64,000 nt of DNA from Pseudomonas resinovorans NBRC 106553. Its GTDB lineage: Bacteria; Pseudomonadota; Gammaproteobacteria; Pseudomonadales; Pseudomonadaceae. The position numbers and the translations under genes were made by a program. Below, in pieces: positions 41,290 through 51,153 of the stretch. A model generated the notes under the pieces. That model did no database searches. It was not told the origin of the DNA and worked only from the letters and a program-made list of their open reading frames with translations. Location: contig NC_021499.1 in NCBI RefSeq assembly GCF_000412695.1, positions 4,154,001 through 4,218,000 on the forward strand, read 5' to 3'. The first letter of the stretch is position 1; every line of letters starts with the position of its first letter.

Positions 41290-42771
41290 TTACACAACAC
41301 TCACAAGCACGGCCAGGAATACGCTGACCGCGGAAAACGTCATGGCCCGTGACGACCAGGCGTTGAACCAGCTCTGGAAGGTCGCCAGGCCCCGTTCCAG
41401 CCTGGTGTTCTGCCGCGTCCAGGACTGCCGGTCGAGACGGAAGAACACGTAGACCTTCACCATGGCGCCGAGCACCTGGTTGTAATAGAGAATCAGCGGA
41501 TAGGCCGGCCCGACCGGGTGCCCGGACGCCACCAGCAGCAGCGTCAGCGCCAGGCGCGTCATGCCGATCCAGAGCAGGTAGATCAGCAGGAACTGGATGC
41601 CGTACTTGAGGCTGGCGATGATCGCCACGGCCGGGCCCAGCAGGCTGGTCCACATGGCCACGCGCTGGTCCGCCAGCACCAGGCAGGTGAACCAGCCGAG
41701 ACGGCGCGGCCCGAGGCTCAGGGCGCGGGAGTTCTGCCGCAGGTTGTTGCCGTACCAGCGGAACATCAGCTTGCGGCTGGCCTTGAGGAAGCTCTTCTCC
41801 GGCGGGTGCTCCACCGTGTTGATCGCCGCGTCCGGCACGTAGAAGGTGTCGTAGCCCAGGCGCATCAGGCTGTACCAACTGGACTTGTCGTCGCCGGTGA
41901 GGAACTGGAAGCGGCCCAGGCGCCAGTGGTCCAGGTGATCGCTCTCGACGTCGGCGATGAAGCCGGGGTTGGTCACCACCTGGGCGCGAAACACCGACAT
42001 CCGCCCGGTCAGGGTCAGCACCCGGTGCGACAGGGCCATGGAGCACATGTTGATGTGGCGCTGGGCGAAGCGCAGCTTGTGCCACTCGCTCATGACGTAG
42101 CCGCCGCGCACCTCGCAGAACTCGTTGGTGGTGAGCCCGCCGACCTTGGGCAGCAGCCGGAAATACGGCACCGTCCGACGGATCACGCCCGGGGTCAGCA
42201 CGGTGTCGCCATCCACCACCGCCACCACCGCGTCGTCATCCGGCAGGTGCCGGGAAATGGCACGAAAGCCGTAGGCCAGGCCGTCGCGCTTGCCGGTCCC
42301 GGCGATGCGCACGAAGTCCAGGCTGACATGGGCCGGTGGATCGAGCTTGCGCCACAGGCTTTTGACCAGCAGCTCATCGGACATCTCCACCAGGGAGCAG
42401 ACCACCGTGGCCGGATAGCCGCAGGCGATGGCTTCCTCGATCACCGAGCGGTAGACCTCGGCGGTGGTGAGCGCATCGATGCGAAAGCTCGTCACCAGCA
42501 GGAAAACGTGGGACGGATCGGCCGCCTCCCCCAGCTTGCGCGCCTGACGCCGATACCAGGGGAACACCAGGTAGAGAAACAGCAAGCCGCGCAGGTAGTG
42601 GATGGCGCCCATGGAGTAGCGCCAGATGCCCACCGCCCCCAGCAACAGCAGGAAATCCCGGGACTCCGGGTCGAACACCGATTGCGGCATGGCCAGGGCC
42701 AGCAGCATCAGTGCGGTGCAAAACACCATCCAGCCGGCGCCTTCGCGCAGGCCGCGTGCCAAAGCTTCCAT
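41290..42771 (-). CDS. alg8: Mannuronan synthase Alg8
   Basis: A 493-residue inner-membrane GT2 glycosyltransferase that polymerises GDP-mannuronate. Conserved catalytic motifs include VDGDT (nucleotide/metal binding) and the acidic and basic motifs [22 protein letters not shown] and NLRQNSRAL. Membrane helices flank the catalytic domain at both ends. I used the ATG at 42771, 9 nt after GGAGG. It gives a protein one residue shorter than P. aeruginosa Alg8 (494 aa). Confidence 0.95.
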   Translation of the reverse strand: MEALARGLREGAGWMVFCTALMLLALAMPQSVFDPESRDFLLLLGAVGIWRYSMGAIHYLRGLLFLYLVFPWYRRQARKLGEAADPSHVFLLVTSFRIDALTTAEVYRSVIEEAIACGYPATVVCSLVEMSDELLVKSLWRKLDPPAHVSLDFVRIAGTGKRDGLAYGFRAISRHLPDDDAVVAVVDGDTVLTPGVIRRTVPYFRLLPKVGGLTTNEFCEVRGGYVMSEWHKLRFAQRHINMCSMALSHRVLTLTGRMSVFRAQVVTNPGFIADVESDHLDHWRLGRFQFLTGDDKSSWYSLMRLGYDTFYVPDAAINTVEHPPEKSFLKASRKLMFRWYGNNLRQNSRALSLGPRRLGWFTCLVLADQRVAMWTSLLGPAVAIIASLKYGIQFLLIYLLWIGMTRLALTLLLVASGHPVGPAYPLILYYNQVLGAMVKVYVFFRLDRQSWTRQNTRLERGLATFQSWFNAWSSRAMTFSAVSVFLAVLVSVV

Positions 42772-42847
42772 CCCCATCGCCCTCCAGAAAGGGGCCAGGC
42801 CCCTGCCCGGCCACGCCGGAATCAGGGGCTGGCGCCCGGGCATTTCC

Positions 42848-44158
42848 CTACCAGCAGATGCCTTCCATGCCGGCGCAGCTGCGCTCTTTCATGAAGCCCA
42901 CCAGGTCGACCACCGTCTTGCCCGGCGCCACCTTCTCCACCAGGCTGGCGAAGTGCGGATCGCCGTTGCCGAGGACGATGACGTCGGCCCGCGCCACCAC
43001 CTCGTCCAGGTCGGACCGCAGCAGCGAGGAGACGTGGGGAATCTTCGATTCGATGTAGTCCTTGTTGGCGCCGTGGACGCGGGCGTACTCGACGTTGCGA
43101 TCGAAGATGTGCAGGTCGAAGCCCTTGCCGATGAGCATCTCGGCCAGCTCCACCAGGGGGCTCTCGCGCAGATCGTCCGTGCCGGCCTTGAAGGACAGAC
43201 CGAGCAGGCCGATGCGGCGTTTGTCGTGGCTGGCGATCAGGTCGAAGGCGCGCTCCACCTGGACCCGATTGCTGCGCATGATCGAGTGCAGCAACGGATG
43301 CTCGATATCCAGTTGGCCGGCGCGATAGGTCAGCGCCCGCACATCCTTGGGCAGGCAGGAGCCGCCGAAGGCGAAGCCGGGACGCATGTAGTACTTGGAG
43401 AGGTTGAGCTTGTGATCCTGGCAGATCACCTCCATCACCTCACGGCCATCGACACCGACCGCCTTGGCGATATTGCCGATCTCGTTGGCGAAGGTGACCT
43501 TGGTGGCGTGCCAGACGTTGCAGGTGTACTTGATCATCTCCGCGACTTCGATGCCCTTGCGGATGATCGGGGCGTCCAGTTCCTGGTAGATGGCCTGCAG
43601 CAGGTCGCCGGAGGTCTGGTCCAGCTCGCCTATCACCGTCATGGCGGGATAGTCGTAGTCCTTGATGGCGGTGCTTTCACGGAGAAACTCCGGGTTGACC
43701 GCCACACCGAAATCGATGCCGGCCTTCATCCCCGAGCAGCGCTCGAGCATGGGCACCACTACGTTCATCACCGTGCCCGGCAGCACGGTGCTGCGCACCA
43801 CCACCGTGTGGCGCGAGCCCTTCTCCGGCAGCACGCTGCTGATCTGCTCGCAGACCTGGGCGATGTAGGACACGTCCAGGTCTCCATTCTTCTTGCTCGG
43901 CGTCGGTGCGGCGATAAAGGAAATATCGGTGGCCAGCACCGCTTCGCGCACATCCAGCGTGCCGCGCAGCCTGCCGCTGGCCACGCCCTGCTGGAGCAAC
44001 TCCTCCAGGCCAGGCTCGACGATGGGCGATTTGCCCTGGTTGATCATGTCGATCTTCACCGCGGCGATGTCCACCCCGACTATGTCGTGGCCCCGCGCCG
44101 ACAGGCACCCCGCGCAAACCGCCCCCACATACCCCAATCCGAAAATACTGATGCGCAT
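42848..44158 (-). CDS. algD: GDP-mannose 6-dehydrogenase AlgD
   Basis: A 436-residue NAD-dependent dehydrogenase, the committed step of alginate synthesis, oxidising GDP-mannose to GDP-mannuronate. The Rossmann motif [11 protein letters not shown] opens the protein. The catalytic cysteine lies in [15 protein letters not shown]. Length equals P. aeruginosa AlgD. The ATG at 44158 follows AGGGGG. It is the first gene of the operon, so its upstream region should hold the main promoter. Confidence 0.96.
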   Translation of the reverse strand: MRISIFGLGYVGAVCAGCLSARGHDIVGVDIAAVKIDMINQGKSPIVEPGLEELLQQGVASGRLRGTLDVREAVLATDISFIAAPTPSKKNGDLDVSYIAQVCEQISSVLPEKGSRHTVVVRSTVLPGTVMNVVVPMLERCSGMKAGIDFGVAVNPEFLRESTAIKDYDYPAMTVIGELDQTSGDLLQAIYQELDAPIIRKGIEVAEMIKYTCNVWHATKVTFANEIGNIAKAVGVDGREVMEVICQDHKLNLSKYYMRPGFAFGGSCLPKDVRALTYRAGQLDIEHPLLHSIMRSNRVQVERAFDLIASHDKRRIGLLGLSFKAGTDDLRESPLVELAEMLIGKGFDLHIFDRNVEYARVHGANKDYIESKIPHVSSLLRSDLDEVVARADVIVLGNGDPHFASLVEKVAPGKTVVDLVGFMKERSCAGMEGICW

Positions 44159-44783
44159 TGCACGACCCCCTGGGCTAATGGCCAATCCGGACCTCGCCGC
44201 AAAGGTGCGAGCATCCAACTCGTACATGACTCGAAGGCACGGCAGGATTCTTGGCGGGGAGCTGCAAGGCAAACCTCACCGCAACTTGAAAGCACAACAG
44301 CCGTAAAGCGGAAGACAACTTGCACAGAGCAAATCGAGTGCCACACAGGCACACAGATAAACACCTGAAGATTTCAAAATTAATAATCAATATAAAACAG
44401 TCAATTAACCTGAAACCCATCAACCACAGGCTTTTGACGCCAAAATAATCGGCACCAAAAGCTGGCACAAACCAACTTGAGGCCTGTTTAGAGTGCAAAC
44501 CAAGAGGAGTTATTGATTAACCAAAAGAGCAACCAGAATTGCGCCATATATCTGCCGGCATTTTTCCGACACAACTCAAACAGCCAAACTACGGGAAGCA
44601 TTTAGATATCGCCGCATAAACAGCGCCAAAAAACAAAGCGGATATTCAGGAGGGAAAGGAAAGGCGGCAAGGCACGCGCGGACAGCAGCTTCGGTGGGAA
44701 CCAAGTAGACTGCGCGCGAAAGAAAAGGCTCAACCTTAGCGCCTGGATGCCGATAGAAGCTGTAAGCCTTGCGGATGGACACC
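44159..44783. promoter_or_regulatory. algD-aer divergent intergenic region, partly AT-rich
   Basis: A 625-bp gap without a convincing gene. The stretch around 44330-44600 is markedly richer in A and T than its surroundings. It should contain the algD promoter (minus strand) and the aer promoter (plus strand). I searched for an AlgU-type GAACTT/TCtga promoter and for the known AlgR core sequence near algD and did not find a clear match to either. The algD regulatory region in P. aeruginosa is likewise several hundred bp long. Confidence 0.5.
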
Positions 44784-46349
44784 ATGAGAAACAACCAACC
44801 TGTTACCCAGCGGGAACGTAGCTTCCCCGCCCAGCAACGCCTGATTTCCACCACGGACAGCAAGGGCGTCATCACTTACTGCAACGAAGCCTTCGTCGAC
44901 ATCAGCGGCTACAGCCGCGACGAGCTGATCCACTCGCCGCACAACCTCGTGCGCCATCCGGACGTGCCATCGGCCGTGTTCGCCCACATGTGGTCGACCC
45001 TGAAGAAGGGCCGCCCCTGGATGGGCGTGGTGAAGAACCGCTGCAAGAACGGCGACTACTACTGGGTCAACGCCTACGTCACGCCGATCTTCGACGGCAG
45101 CCAGGTCACCGGCTACGAGTCGGTGCGGATCAAGCCGACCGCCGAACAAGTGCGCCGCGCGGAAAACCTCTACCAGCGCCTGAACGCCGGCAAGGCCGCC
45201 ATCCCCGGCCGCGACAAATGGCTGCCGGTGCTGCAGGACTGGCTGCCCTTCATCCTGATCAGCCAGATCGGCTTCCTCATCGGCGCCTGGCTGAACTCCC
45301 ACTGGGGCTTCCTGCTCGCCGCGCTGCTCTCGGTGCCGCTGGGCCTGGTCGGCCTGATGTGGCAGAACCGCGGCCTCAAGCGCCTACTGCGCCTGGCCGA
45401 GCAGACCACCTCCGACCCGCTGATCGCGCAGATGTACACCGACAGCCGTGGCGCCCAGGCGCGCCTGGAAATGGCCATGCTCAGCCAGGAAGCCCGCCTG
45501 AAGACCTGCCTGACACGCCTGCAGGACACCGCCGAGCACCTCACCCAGCAAGCCCGCCAGGCCGATACCCTGGCCCACAACAGCTCCGAGGGCTTGGAAC
45601 GCCAGCGGGTGGAAACCGAGCAGGTGGCCACCGCGGTCAACCAGATGGCCGCCACCACCCAGGAAGTGGCCACGAATGTGCAGCGCACCGCCGACGCGAC
45701 CCAGCAGGCCAATCGCCTGACCAGCGAGGGCCGCAACATCGCCGCCGAAACCCGCGAGGCCATCCAGCGCCTGTCGCAGTCGGTGGGCGAAACCGGCGAA
45801 ACCGTTACCCGCCTGGCCCAGGACAGCAATGAAATCGGCGGTGTGGTGGATGTGATCAAGGGCATCGCCGACCAGACCAACCTGCTGGCGCTCAACGCCG
45901 CCATCGAAGCGGCCCGCGCCGGCGAGATGGGTCGCGGCTTCGCCGTGGTGGCCGATGAAGTGCGCCAGCTGGCGCAACGCACGGCGGAGTCCACCGGGCA
46001 GATCCACCAGTTGATCGCCCAGCTGCAGAAGACCGCCGAGGAAGCCGTGCACACCATGGAAAACGGTCGTCGCCAGGCGGACGAAGGTGTCGAGCGCGTA
46101 CTCCAGGCCGACCAGGCGCTGGTGGGCATCAGCGAAGCGGTGGCCAACATCGCCGACATGGCCGACCAGATCGCCGCCGCCACCGAGGAACAGAGCGCGG
46201 TGGCCGAGCAGATCAACCAGAGCATCAGCAGCATCGCCCACCTGGCCGACCAGACTTCGGACGAAGCCCAGCGCACCGCGCTGCTCAGCGAGGAACTGAC
46301 CCATACCGCCCAGGGGCAGTACTCCCTGGTGGACCGGTTCAATCGCTGA
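44784..46349 (+). CDS. aer: Aerotaxis receptor Aer (PAS-containing methyl-accepting chemotaxis protein)
   Basis: A 521-residue chemoreceptor. The N-terminal PAS domain (about residues 10-115, [18 protein letters not shown]) is expected to bind FAD and sense redox or oxygen. Two membrane helices lie around residues 155-205. The cytoplasmic signalling domain contains the conserved hairpin tip ([19 protein letters not shown]). The start [11 protein letters not shown] matches P. aeruginosa Aer, and the gene is the expected neighbour of acnA there. In P. aeruginosa aer is ANR-regulated; no clear ANR box was seen here. Confidence 0.93.
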   Translation: MRNNQPVTQRERSFPAQQRLISTTDSKGVITYCNEAFVDISGYSRDELIHSPHNLVRHPDVPSAVFAHMWSTLKKGRPWMGVVKNRCKNGDYYWVNAYVTPIFDGSQVTGYESVRIKPTAEQVRRAENLYQRLNAGKAAIPGRDKWLPVLQDWLPFILISQIGFLIGAWLNSHWGFLLAALLSVPLGLVGLMWQNRGLKRLLRLAEQTTSDPLIAQMYTDSRGAQARLEMAMLSQEARLKTCLTRLQDTAEHLTQQARQADTLAHNSSEGLERQRVETEQVATAVNQMAATTQEVATNVQRTADATQQANRLTSEGRNIAAETREAIQRLSQSVGETGETVTRLAQDSNEIGGVVDVIKGIADQTNLLALNAAIEAARAGEMGRGFAVVADEVRQLAQRTAESTGQIHQLIAQLQKTAEEAVHTMENGRRQADEGVERVLQADQALVGISEAVANIADMADQIAAATEEQSAVAEQINQSISSIAHLADQTSDEAQRTALLSEELTHTAQGQYSLVDRFNR

Positions 46350-46362
46350 ACCGGCAATAGCA

Positions 46363-46388
46363 AAAGGGCGCCGTGAGGCGCCCTTTCT
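46363..46388 (+). terminator. Intrinsic terminator after aer
   Basis: AAAGGGCGCC (46363-46372) and GGCGCCCTTT (46377-46386) with a GTGA loop, continuing into CT. Confidence 0.88.
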
Positions 46389-46481
46389 CATTGGCTCGTT
46401 GCGGAGTTCCGGGGAAGGGCTGTTCAGGCTGGATTGGCGATTTTGTGTGAGTGCCCAAACTGGCTCCCAGCTGCCGGATAC

Positions 46482-46520
46482 CACCCTCTCCCCCGCCCCT
46501 CTCCCGAAGGGCGAGGGGTG
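46482..46520. repeat. Short CCCTCTCCC-type intergenic palindrome
   Basis: A C-rich arm (CCCTCTCCCCCGCCCCTC) followed by a G-rich arm (GGGCGAGGGGTG). This is a widespread Pseudomonas intergenic sequence type. Confidence 0.6.
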
Positions 46521-46594
46521 ACTCGCGCCGGCGAGGCACAAACCAACCTGATGCGAACTGCAGCCTGAAACGAAGCAGAGAAGATGACGCCGCG

Positions 46595-46890
46595 CCAAAC
46601 GCCCCTTCAGGAGGCCGAGCGGAATCGTTGCGTAGGGGGATGAGCGGCATGGATGCCGCGAGAGGCGTGTGGGGCCATGGATGGCCCCTCACGCCGTGCC
46701 CCCGGAGCGACGATGTAGCGAGGGAACCCGGCGCAGCCGGGCCGGATGTCGGGGCAAGCCCTTTGCTTCCTTTGGGGTGGGCGGCACTCCGTCGACTGCC
46801 AAAGGGAGTCGCCCGGGAAGGCGAAACAGAAACCCGCAGCCCGCTCGGAAAGCAGCTGGGCAAAAGCCCGAAGCACCGGATTGCCCCCGC
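46595..46890. repeat. Degenerate multi-palindrome intergenic repeat element
   Basis: The spacer from 46389 to 46962 has no gene. This part contains a chain of palindromes: GGCATGGATGCC, GGGCCATGGATGGCCC, CCCGGCGCAGCCGGG, and CCTTTGG (46769-46775) opposite CCAAAGG (46799-46805). The same word order (GCGGCATGGATGCCGC, then GCCATGGATGGC, then GGATGTCGGGGC) is familiar from repeated intergenic elements in Pseudomonas and related genomes, recalled rather than checked. Confidence 0.6.
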
Positions 46891-46962
46891 GCCTTGTTGT
46901 AATCGACTTGTTGAACCAGAATTTTTTCGACTTCAGGCCGTAGCCCATTCAGGAACTCGTCG

Positions 46963-48294
46963 ATGCTGAACTCGCGCCTTGCCGTTCTGCTATGCGGACT
47001 GCTCATCAGCGCCGCAACCCTGGCCCAGGATGTGGACCCGGCCAGCTACGGCTTCCCGCTGGAGAACCCCTTCGAGGCGACCATAGTGACCAGCCCGCCC
47101 CGGCTGCGCCCCGAACTGCCGTCGAGACGGACGATCACCCAGTCCGACTACCGCCTGGACGAGCAAACGACGCGGGAGTTCACGCCGCAGTCGAACTTCT
47201 GGGCGGTGAACCGCCTCAGCTACCGCCTGGCCCGGCAGCCCCATGCCGCGCCCCTGGTGTTCGTCATCGCCGGCACCGGCGCCAACTACTCCGGCCGGAC
47301 CCCGGAGTTCCTGAAGCGGCTGTTCTATGGCGATGGCTATCACGTCGTGCAGCTTTCTTCGCCCACCAGCTACGACTTCATGGTTGCCGCATCGCGCAAC
47401 GCCACCCCGGGGATTTCCAGCGCCGATGCCGAGGACCTGTACCAGGTGATGCGCGCCATTCGCGCCCAGCACCCCGACCTGCCCGTCACCGAGTTCCATA
47501 TGGTGGGCTACAGCCTGGGCGGGTTGAACGCGGCCTTCATCAGCCACCTCGACGAAAGCCGGCGCGCGTTCAACTTCAAGAAGGTCCTGCTGATCAACCC
47601 GCCGGTGAACCTCTACACCTCGATCAGCAACCTGGACCTGCTGGTCCAGGCCAAGGTCAACGGCCTCAAGGACAGCACCTTCTTCGACATGCTGCTGACC
47701 CGCCTGGCCACCTTCTTCAAGGAGCAGGGCTACATCGACCTCAACGACGCACTGATCTACGACTTCCAGCGCTCCGACCAGCGCCTTTCGGATGAAGAGA
47801 TGGCAATGCTGATCGGCTCGGTATTCCGCTTGTCGGTCACCAACCTGGTGTTCACCTCCGACGCGCTCAACCACAGGGGCCTGGTAACCCCGGCGAACCT
47901 GCAGATCAACCAGGGCACCAGCCTCACGCCCTTCATGAAGCTCGCCCTGCAATGCAATTTCGACTGCTACCTGCACCAGCAGGTGCTGCCGTTCTGGCGC
48001 GCCCGATTCAGGAATGGCGCCCAGCCGCGCGACGACGATGTGGAGCAATTGAACCAGCAGGTCAGCCTCTATGCCCTGGAAAGCTACCTGCGCGACAACC
48101 GCAAGCTCGGCGTGATGCACAACACCGACGACTTCATCCTCGGCCCCGGCGACCTGGGTTTCCTGCGGCGCACCTTCGGCGACCGCCTGACCCTCTACCC
48201 CCGTGGCGGACACTGCGGCAACCTCAATTACCGGGACAATAGTGCCGCCATCCTGGCGTTCTTCCGCGACCAACCGCCCCTGGCGCAACGCTGA
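46963..48294 (+). CDS. Secreted alpha/beta hydrolase of unknown substrate
   Basis: A 443-residue protein with an N-terminal signal peptide (MLNSRLAVLLCGLLISAATLAQ). The nucleophile elbow is GYSLGG with S184, preceded by the oxyanion-type VFVIAGTGANYS. A possible catalytic histidine lies in PRGGHCGNLNY near the C-terminus. It is longer than simple esterases and has a long insert between strand 5 and the acid residue. AGGA precedes the ATG. Hydrolysis of a periplasmic ester or lipid is the likely class of reaction, but the substrate is unknown. Confidence 0.8.
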   Translation: MLNSRLAVLLCGLLISAATLAQDVDPASYGFPLENPFEATIVTSPPRLRPELPSRRTITQSDYRLDEQTTREFTPQSNFWAVNRLSYRLARQPHAAPLVFVIAGTGANYSGRTPEFLKRLFYGDGYHVVQLSSPTSYDFMVAASRNATPGISSADAEDLYQVMRAIRAQHPDLPVTEFHMVGYSLGGLNAAFISHLDESRRAFNFKKVLLINPPVNLYTSISNLDLLVQAKVNGLKDSTFFDMLLTRLATFFKEQGYIDLNDALIYDFQRSDQRLSDEEMAMLIGSVFRLSVTNLVFTSDALNHRGLVTPANLQINQGTSLTPFMKLALQCNFDCYLHQQVLPFWRARFRNGAQPRDDDVEQLNQQVSLYALESYLRDNRKLGVMHNTDDFILGPGDLGFLRRTFGDRLTLYPRGGHCGNLNYRDNSAAILAFFRDQPPLAQR

Positions 48295-48307
48295 TCGCGG
48301 AACGCCG

Positions 48308-49717
48308 TCAGGCCTCCTGCGCCTGGGCCGAAACGGCCTGGGCATTGCCCCGGAAGTACAGGCGGTAGGACAAGGCCAGCAACGCCAGGAAGGGCACGCC
48401 GAACACCAGGGTCATGCGGAAGGCCGGCACGAAGGCCGTGGTCAGCAGGATCGCCACCATCAGCGCCAGGCCCAGCAGGGTCAGCCCCGGGAAGCCCCAC
48501 ATGCGGAACGCCAACCGTCCCCCGCCGTTGCGCTCGTTGTAGCGGCGGAAGCGGTAGTGGGTGAAGAAGATCATCATCCAGGCGAACAGGGCACCGAAGA
48601 TCGAGAGCGCGATCATCAGCATGAAGGACTGTTCGGGGAACGCCAGATGAACCAGGGTGGCCAGGGCCACGCCGCTGCAGGACAGCGCCAGGGCGTTCAG
48701 CGGCACACCGGCTGAGCTGAGTCGGCCCATGGCCTTGGGTGCATAGCCGGCACGGGAAAGGCTGAACATCATCCGTGTGGTGGTGTAGAGCTGGCTGTTC
48801 ATCGCCGAGAGCGCCGCCACCAGGATCACGAAGTTGATCAGGCCGGTGGCGCCGGGAATACCCACCTGCTGCATCACGCTGACGAAGGGGCTCTGGCCGC
48901 CCTGCCCCGCCTGGTTCCAGGGCACCATGGCGAGAATCAGCGTCAGGGTCAGCAGGTAGAACACCACCAGCCGCACCATGGTCACGCGGAACGCCTGCTT
49001 CACCGCCTTCTCAGGCTCCTCCGCCTCGCCGGCGGCCACCGCGATCATCTCGATGCTGAGGTAGCTGAAGATGGCGATGATCACCGCGATCCATACGCCG
49101 GACAGGCCGTTGGGCAGGAAGCCGCCATGCTCGACGTAGTGCTGGAAGCCGTATTCCGGGTGGGAGCCGCCGAACACCAGCCAGGCACCCAGCAGGATGA
49201 AGGCGAGGATGGCGCTGATCTTGATCGCCGAGAACCAGTACTCGAAATGGCCGAACGCCTTGACGCTGATGGCGTTGCTGAGGATCAGCGCGGCGGAGAA
49301 CAGGAGGATCCAGATCCACCCCGCCACGTCCGGGAACCAGTACTTCATGTACAGCGCGATGGCGGTCACCTCGGTGCCCACCGCCAGGACGATGGCGGCC
49401 CAATAGGCGTAGCGCACCAGGAAGCCGGCCAGCGGGCCGACGTAGTACTCGGCGTAGGCGCCGAAGGAGCCGGAGGTGGGATGGGCCACGGTCATCTCGG
49501 CCAGGCAGCCCATCAGCAGCAGCGCGATGAGCGCGCCGATGGCGTAGCTGATCAGCACGCCCGGCCCGGCGAAGCCGATGGCGAAGCTGCTGCCCATGAA
49601 GAGCCCGGTGCCGATGGCGCCACCGATGGCGATCATGCTCATCTGCGCCGAGGTGAGCTGGCGCTTGAGGCCCTGCTCGCGAGCCGCGATAGCGGCGAAT
49701 CCAGTCTTGTTGGTCAT
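48308..49717 (-). CDS. Amino acid permease (APC superfamily, AAT family)
   Basis: A 469-residue inner-membrane transporter with 12 predicted helices. The AAT-family N-terminus QLTSAQMSMIAIGGAIGTGLF is conserved, as is PTSGSFGAYAEYYVGP. A permease of this type lies next to kynU in P. aeruginosa, which makes tryptophan, kynurenine or a related compound a reasonable substrate (inference). It is the last gene of the minus-strand kyn cluster. Confidence 0.88.
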   Translation of the reverse strand: MTNKTGFAAIAAREQGLKRQLTSAQMSMIAIGGAIGTGLFMGSSFAIGFAGPGVLISYAIGALIALLLMGCLAEMTVAHPTSGSFGAYAEYYVGPLAGFLVRYAYWAAIVLAVGTEVTAIALYMKYWFPDVAGWIWILLFSAALILSNAISVKAFGHFEYWFSAIKISAILAFILLGAWLVFGGSHPEYGFQHYVEHGGFLPNGLSGVWIAVIIAIFSYLSIEMIAVAAGEAEEPEKAVKQAFRVTMVRLVVFYLLTLTLILAMVPWNQAGQGGQSPFVSVMQQVGIPGATGLINFVILVAALSAMNSQLYTTTRMMFSLSRAGYAPKAMGRLSSAGVPLNALALSCSGVALATLVHLAFPEQSFMLMIALSIFGALFAWMMIFFTHYRFRRYNERNGGGRLAFRMWGFPGLTLLGLALMVAILLTTAFVPAFRMTLVFGVPFLALLALSYRLYFRGNAQAVSAQAQEA

Positions 49718-49750
49718 CTCGTGCCTCGAATCTTGTCGTTATGGAAGGCG

Positions 49751-51067
49751 TCAGAGGAGCTGCAGCGGGTAATCGATTATCACCCTCAGCTCGTTGTTGT
49801 CGGCGGTGTCGGCGCGGGCCACCTCGGCGCTTGAGCGGATGCTGGCCTGGCGCAGGCGCACGGAGAGGTCCCTGGCCGGCCCGGACTGCACCAGGTAGCG
49901 CAGCTCGACATCCCGCTCCCAGCGCTTGCCGTCTTCGCCGTAACGGCCGTAGGCGCCGTTGGGCCCACCCTGGTAGCGGCTGTCGTCGATGTGGTCGCCG
50001 CTGACGTAGCGGCTCATGAAGCTCAGGCCGGGGACGCCGAAGGCGGCCAGGTCGAGGTCGTAGCGCACCTGCCAGGAGCGCTCGTTGGGGCCGTTGAAGT
50101 CCAGCACCTGTACCGAGTTGGCGAGGAAGATCGACGCACCGCTCTGGCGGTCGAAGCCCAGGTAGTCGAAGGGCTCGTCGCCATGTACGCGCTGGTGCGC
50201 CAGGCTCAGGGCGTGCGGGCCCTGGGCGTAGCGGACGGTGGCGGACCAGGCGGTGTTGTCGATCTCGCCCGCCAGCTGCCGCCCCTGGTCCTCGGTGCGG
50301 TAGAGGTTGAAGTCGAAACTCAGCGCTCGCCCGGCGTCCAGTTGCAGGCGCCGGCTGGCGTTGAAGTAGTACTGGTGCCAGATGTCGTCGAAGCGCGACC
50401 CATAGGCCGAGAGGCTGGTGCCGTTGTCCGGCGCCCACAGCAGGCCGGCGTAGTCGACCCGCCGGGTTTCCACCTGGGCATAGAGGGCCTTGAGGGCGCC
50501 GTCGCTGTTGGTGGAGTTGCCGTCGTTGCCGGCGGTGAAGTGGCCGGCGTCCAGCAGCAGGTCATCGAACTCCCGGCTGTTGAGGGAGAAGCCTATGGCC
50601 ATGGGGGTGAACAGGCGCGCATTGCCGGTGCCGAACACCGGGTTCAGCGGCGCCAGGCTGCCGTACTTGAGCTCAGTGCGCGACAGGCGCAGCTTCACCG
50701 CGCTGCCCAGTTCGGAATACTCGTCCTCGGGACGGCCGCTGGAGTCCACCGGCAGCAGGTCGGTACCGGTGCGCCCACGGCCGCTGTCGAGCTTCAGGCC
50801 GAGGTTGGCGTAGGCGTCGATGCCGAAACCCACGGTGCCTTGGGTATAGCCGGACACATAGTCCAGCGACATGCCGTGGGCCCATTCCTCTCGGTAGTTC
50901 TGGCCGCCCGGGTTGTTCAGGTAGTTGCGATGGAAATAGAAATTGCGCTGGTTCAGGACCAGCTGGCTGTCCTCGAGGAAACCCGCCTCGGCCGCCCCGG
51001 CCGACAGGTGGGGACCGAGGGCGCCGAGCAACAGTAATGGGCACGCGGACAAGGGATACAGCTTCAT
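49751..51067 (-). CDS. OprD-family outer membrane porin in the kynurenine cluster
   Basis: A 438-residue channel with a signal peptide (MKLYPLSACPLLLLGALGPHLSAGA). The OprD-type N-terminus of the mature protein (LVLNQRNFYFHRNY) is followed by EEWAHGMSLDYVSGYTQGTVGFG. The C-terminus ends VIIDYPLQLL, a hydrophobic barrel strand. It lies between kynU and the permease, all on one strand, so it may bring kynurenine-related or other aromatic compounds across the outer membrane (inference). It is distinct from the porin at 21008-22240. Confidence 0.88.
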   Translation of the reverse strand: MKLYPLSACPLLLLGALGPHLSAGAAEAGFLEDSQLVLNQRNFYFHRNYLNNPGGQNYREEWAHGMSLDYVSGYTQGTVGFGIDAYANLGLKLDSGRGRTGTDLLPVDSSGRPEDEYSELGSAVKLRLSRTELKYGSLAPLNPVFGTGNARLFTPMAIGFSLNSREFDDLLLDAGHFTAGNDGNSTNSDGALKALYAQVETRRVDYAGLLWAPDNGTSLSAYGSRFDDIWHQYYFNASRRLQLDAGRALSFDFNLYRTEDQGRQLAGEIDNTAWSATVRYAQGPHALSLAHQRVHGDEPFDYLGFDRQSGASIFLANSVQVLDFNGPNERSWQVRYDLDLAAFGVPGLSFMSRYVSGDHIDDSRYQGGPNGAYGRYGEDGKRWERDVELRYLVQSGPARDLSVRLRQASIRSSAEVARADTADNNELRVIIDYPLQLL

Positions 51068-51153
51068 GGATCGGACCTCTTATTGTGCTTATCGGGTCGA
51101 GGCTGGGCGCCTTCCCTGGGGATGGCGCCCGGGCAAGGGCTTGTCGATCGGGT

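Noticed and set aside
44175-44498. A 107-codon frame in the algD leader
   Set aside because: It is Cys/Phe-rich, lies in the promoter region, and has no supporting homology. Chance opening in AT-rich DNA is more likely, although a leader peptide cannot be fully excluded.
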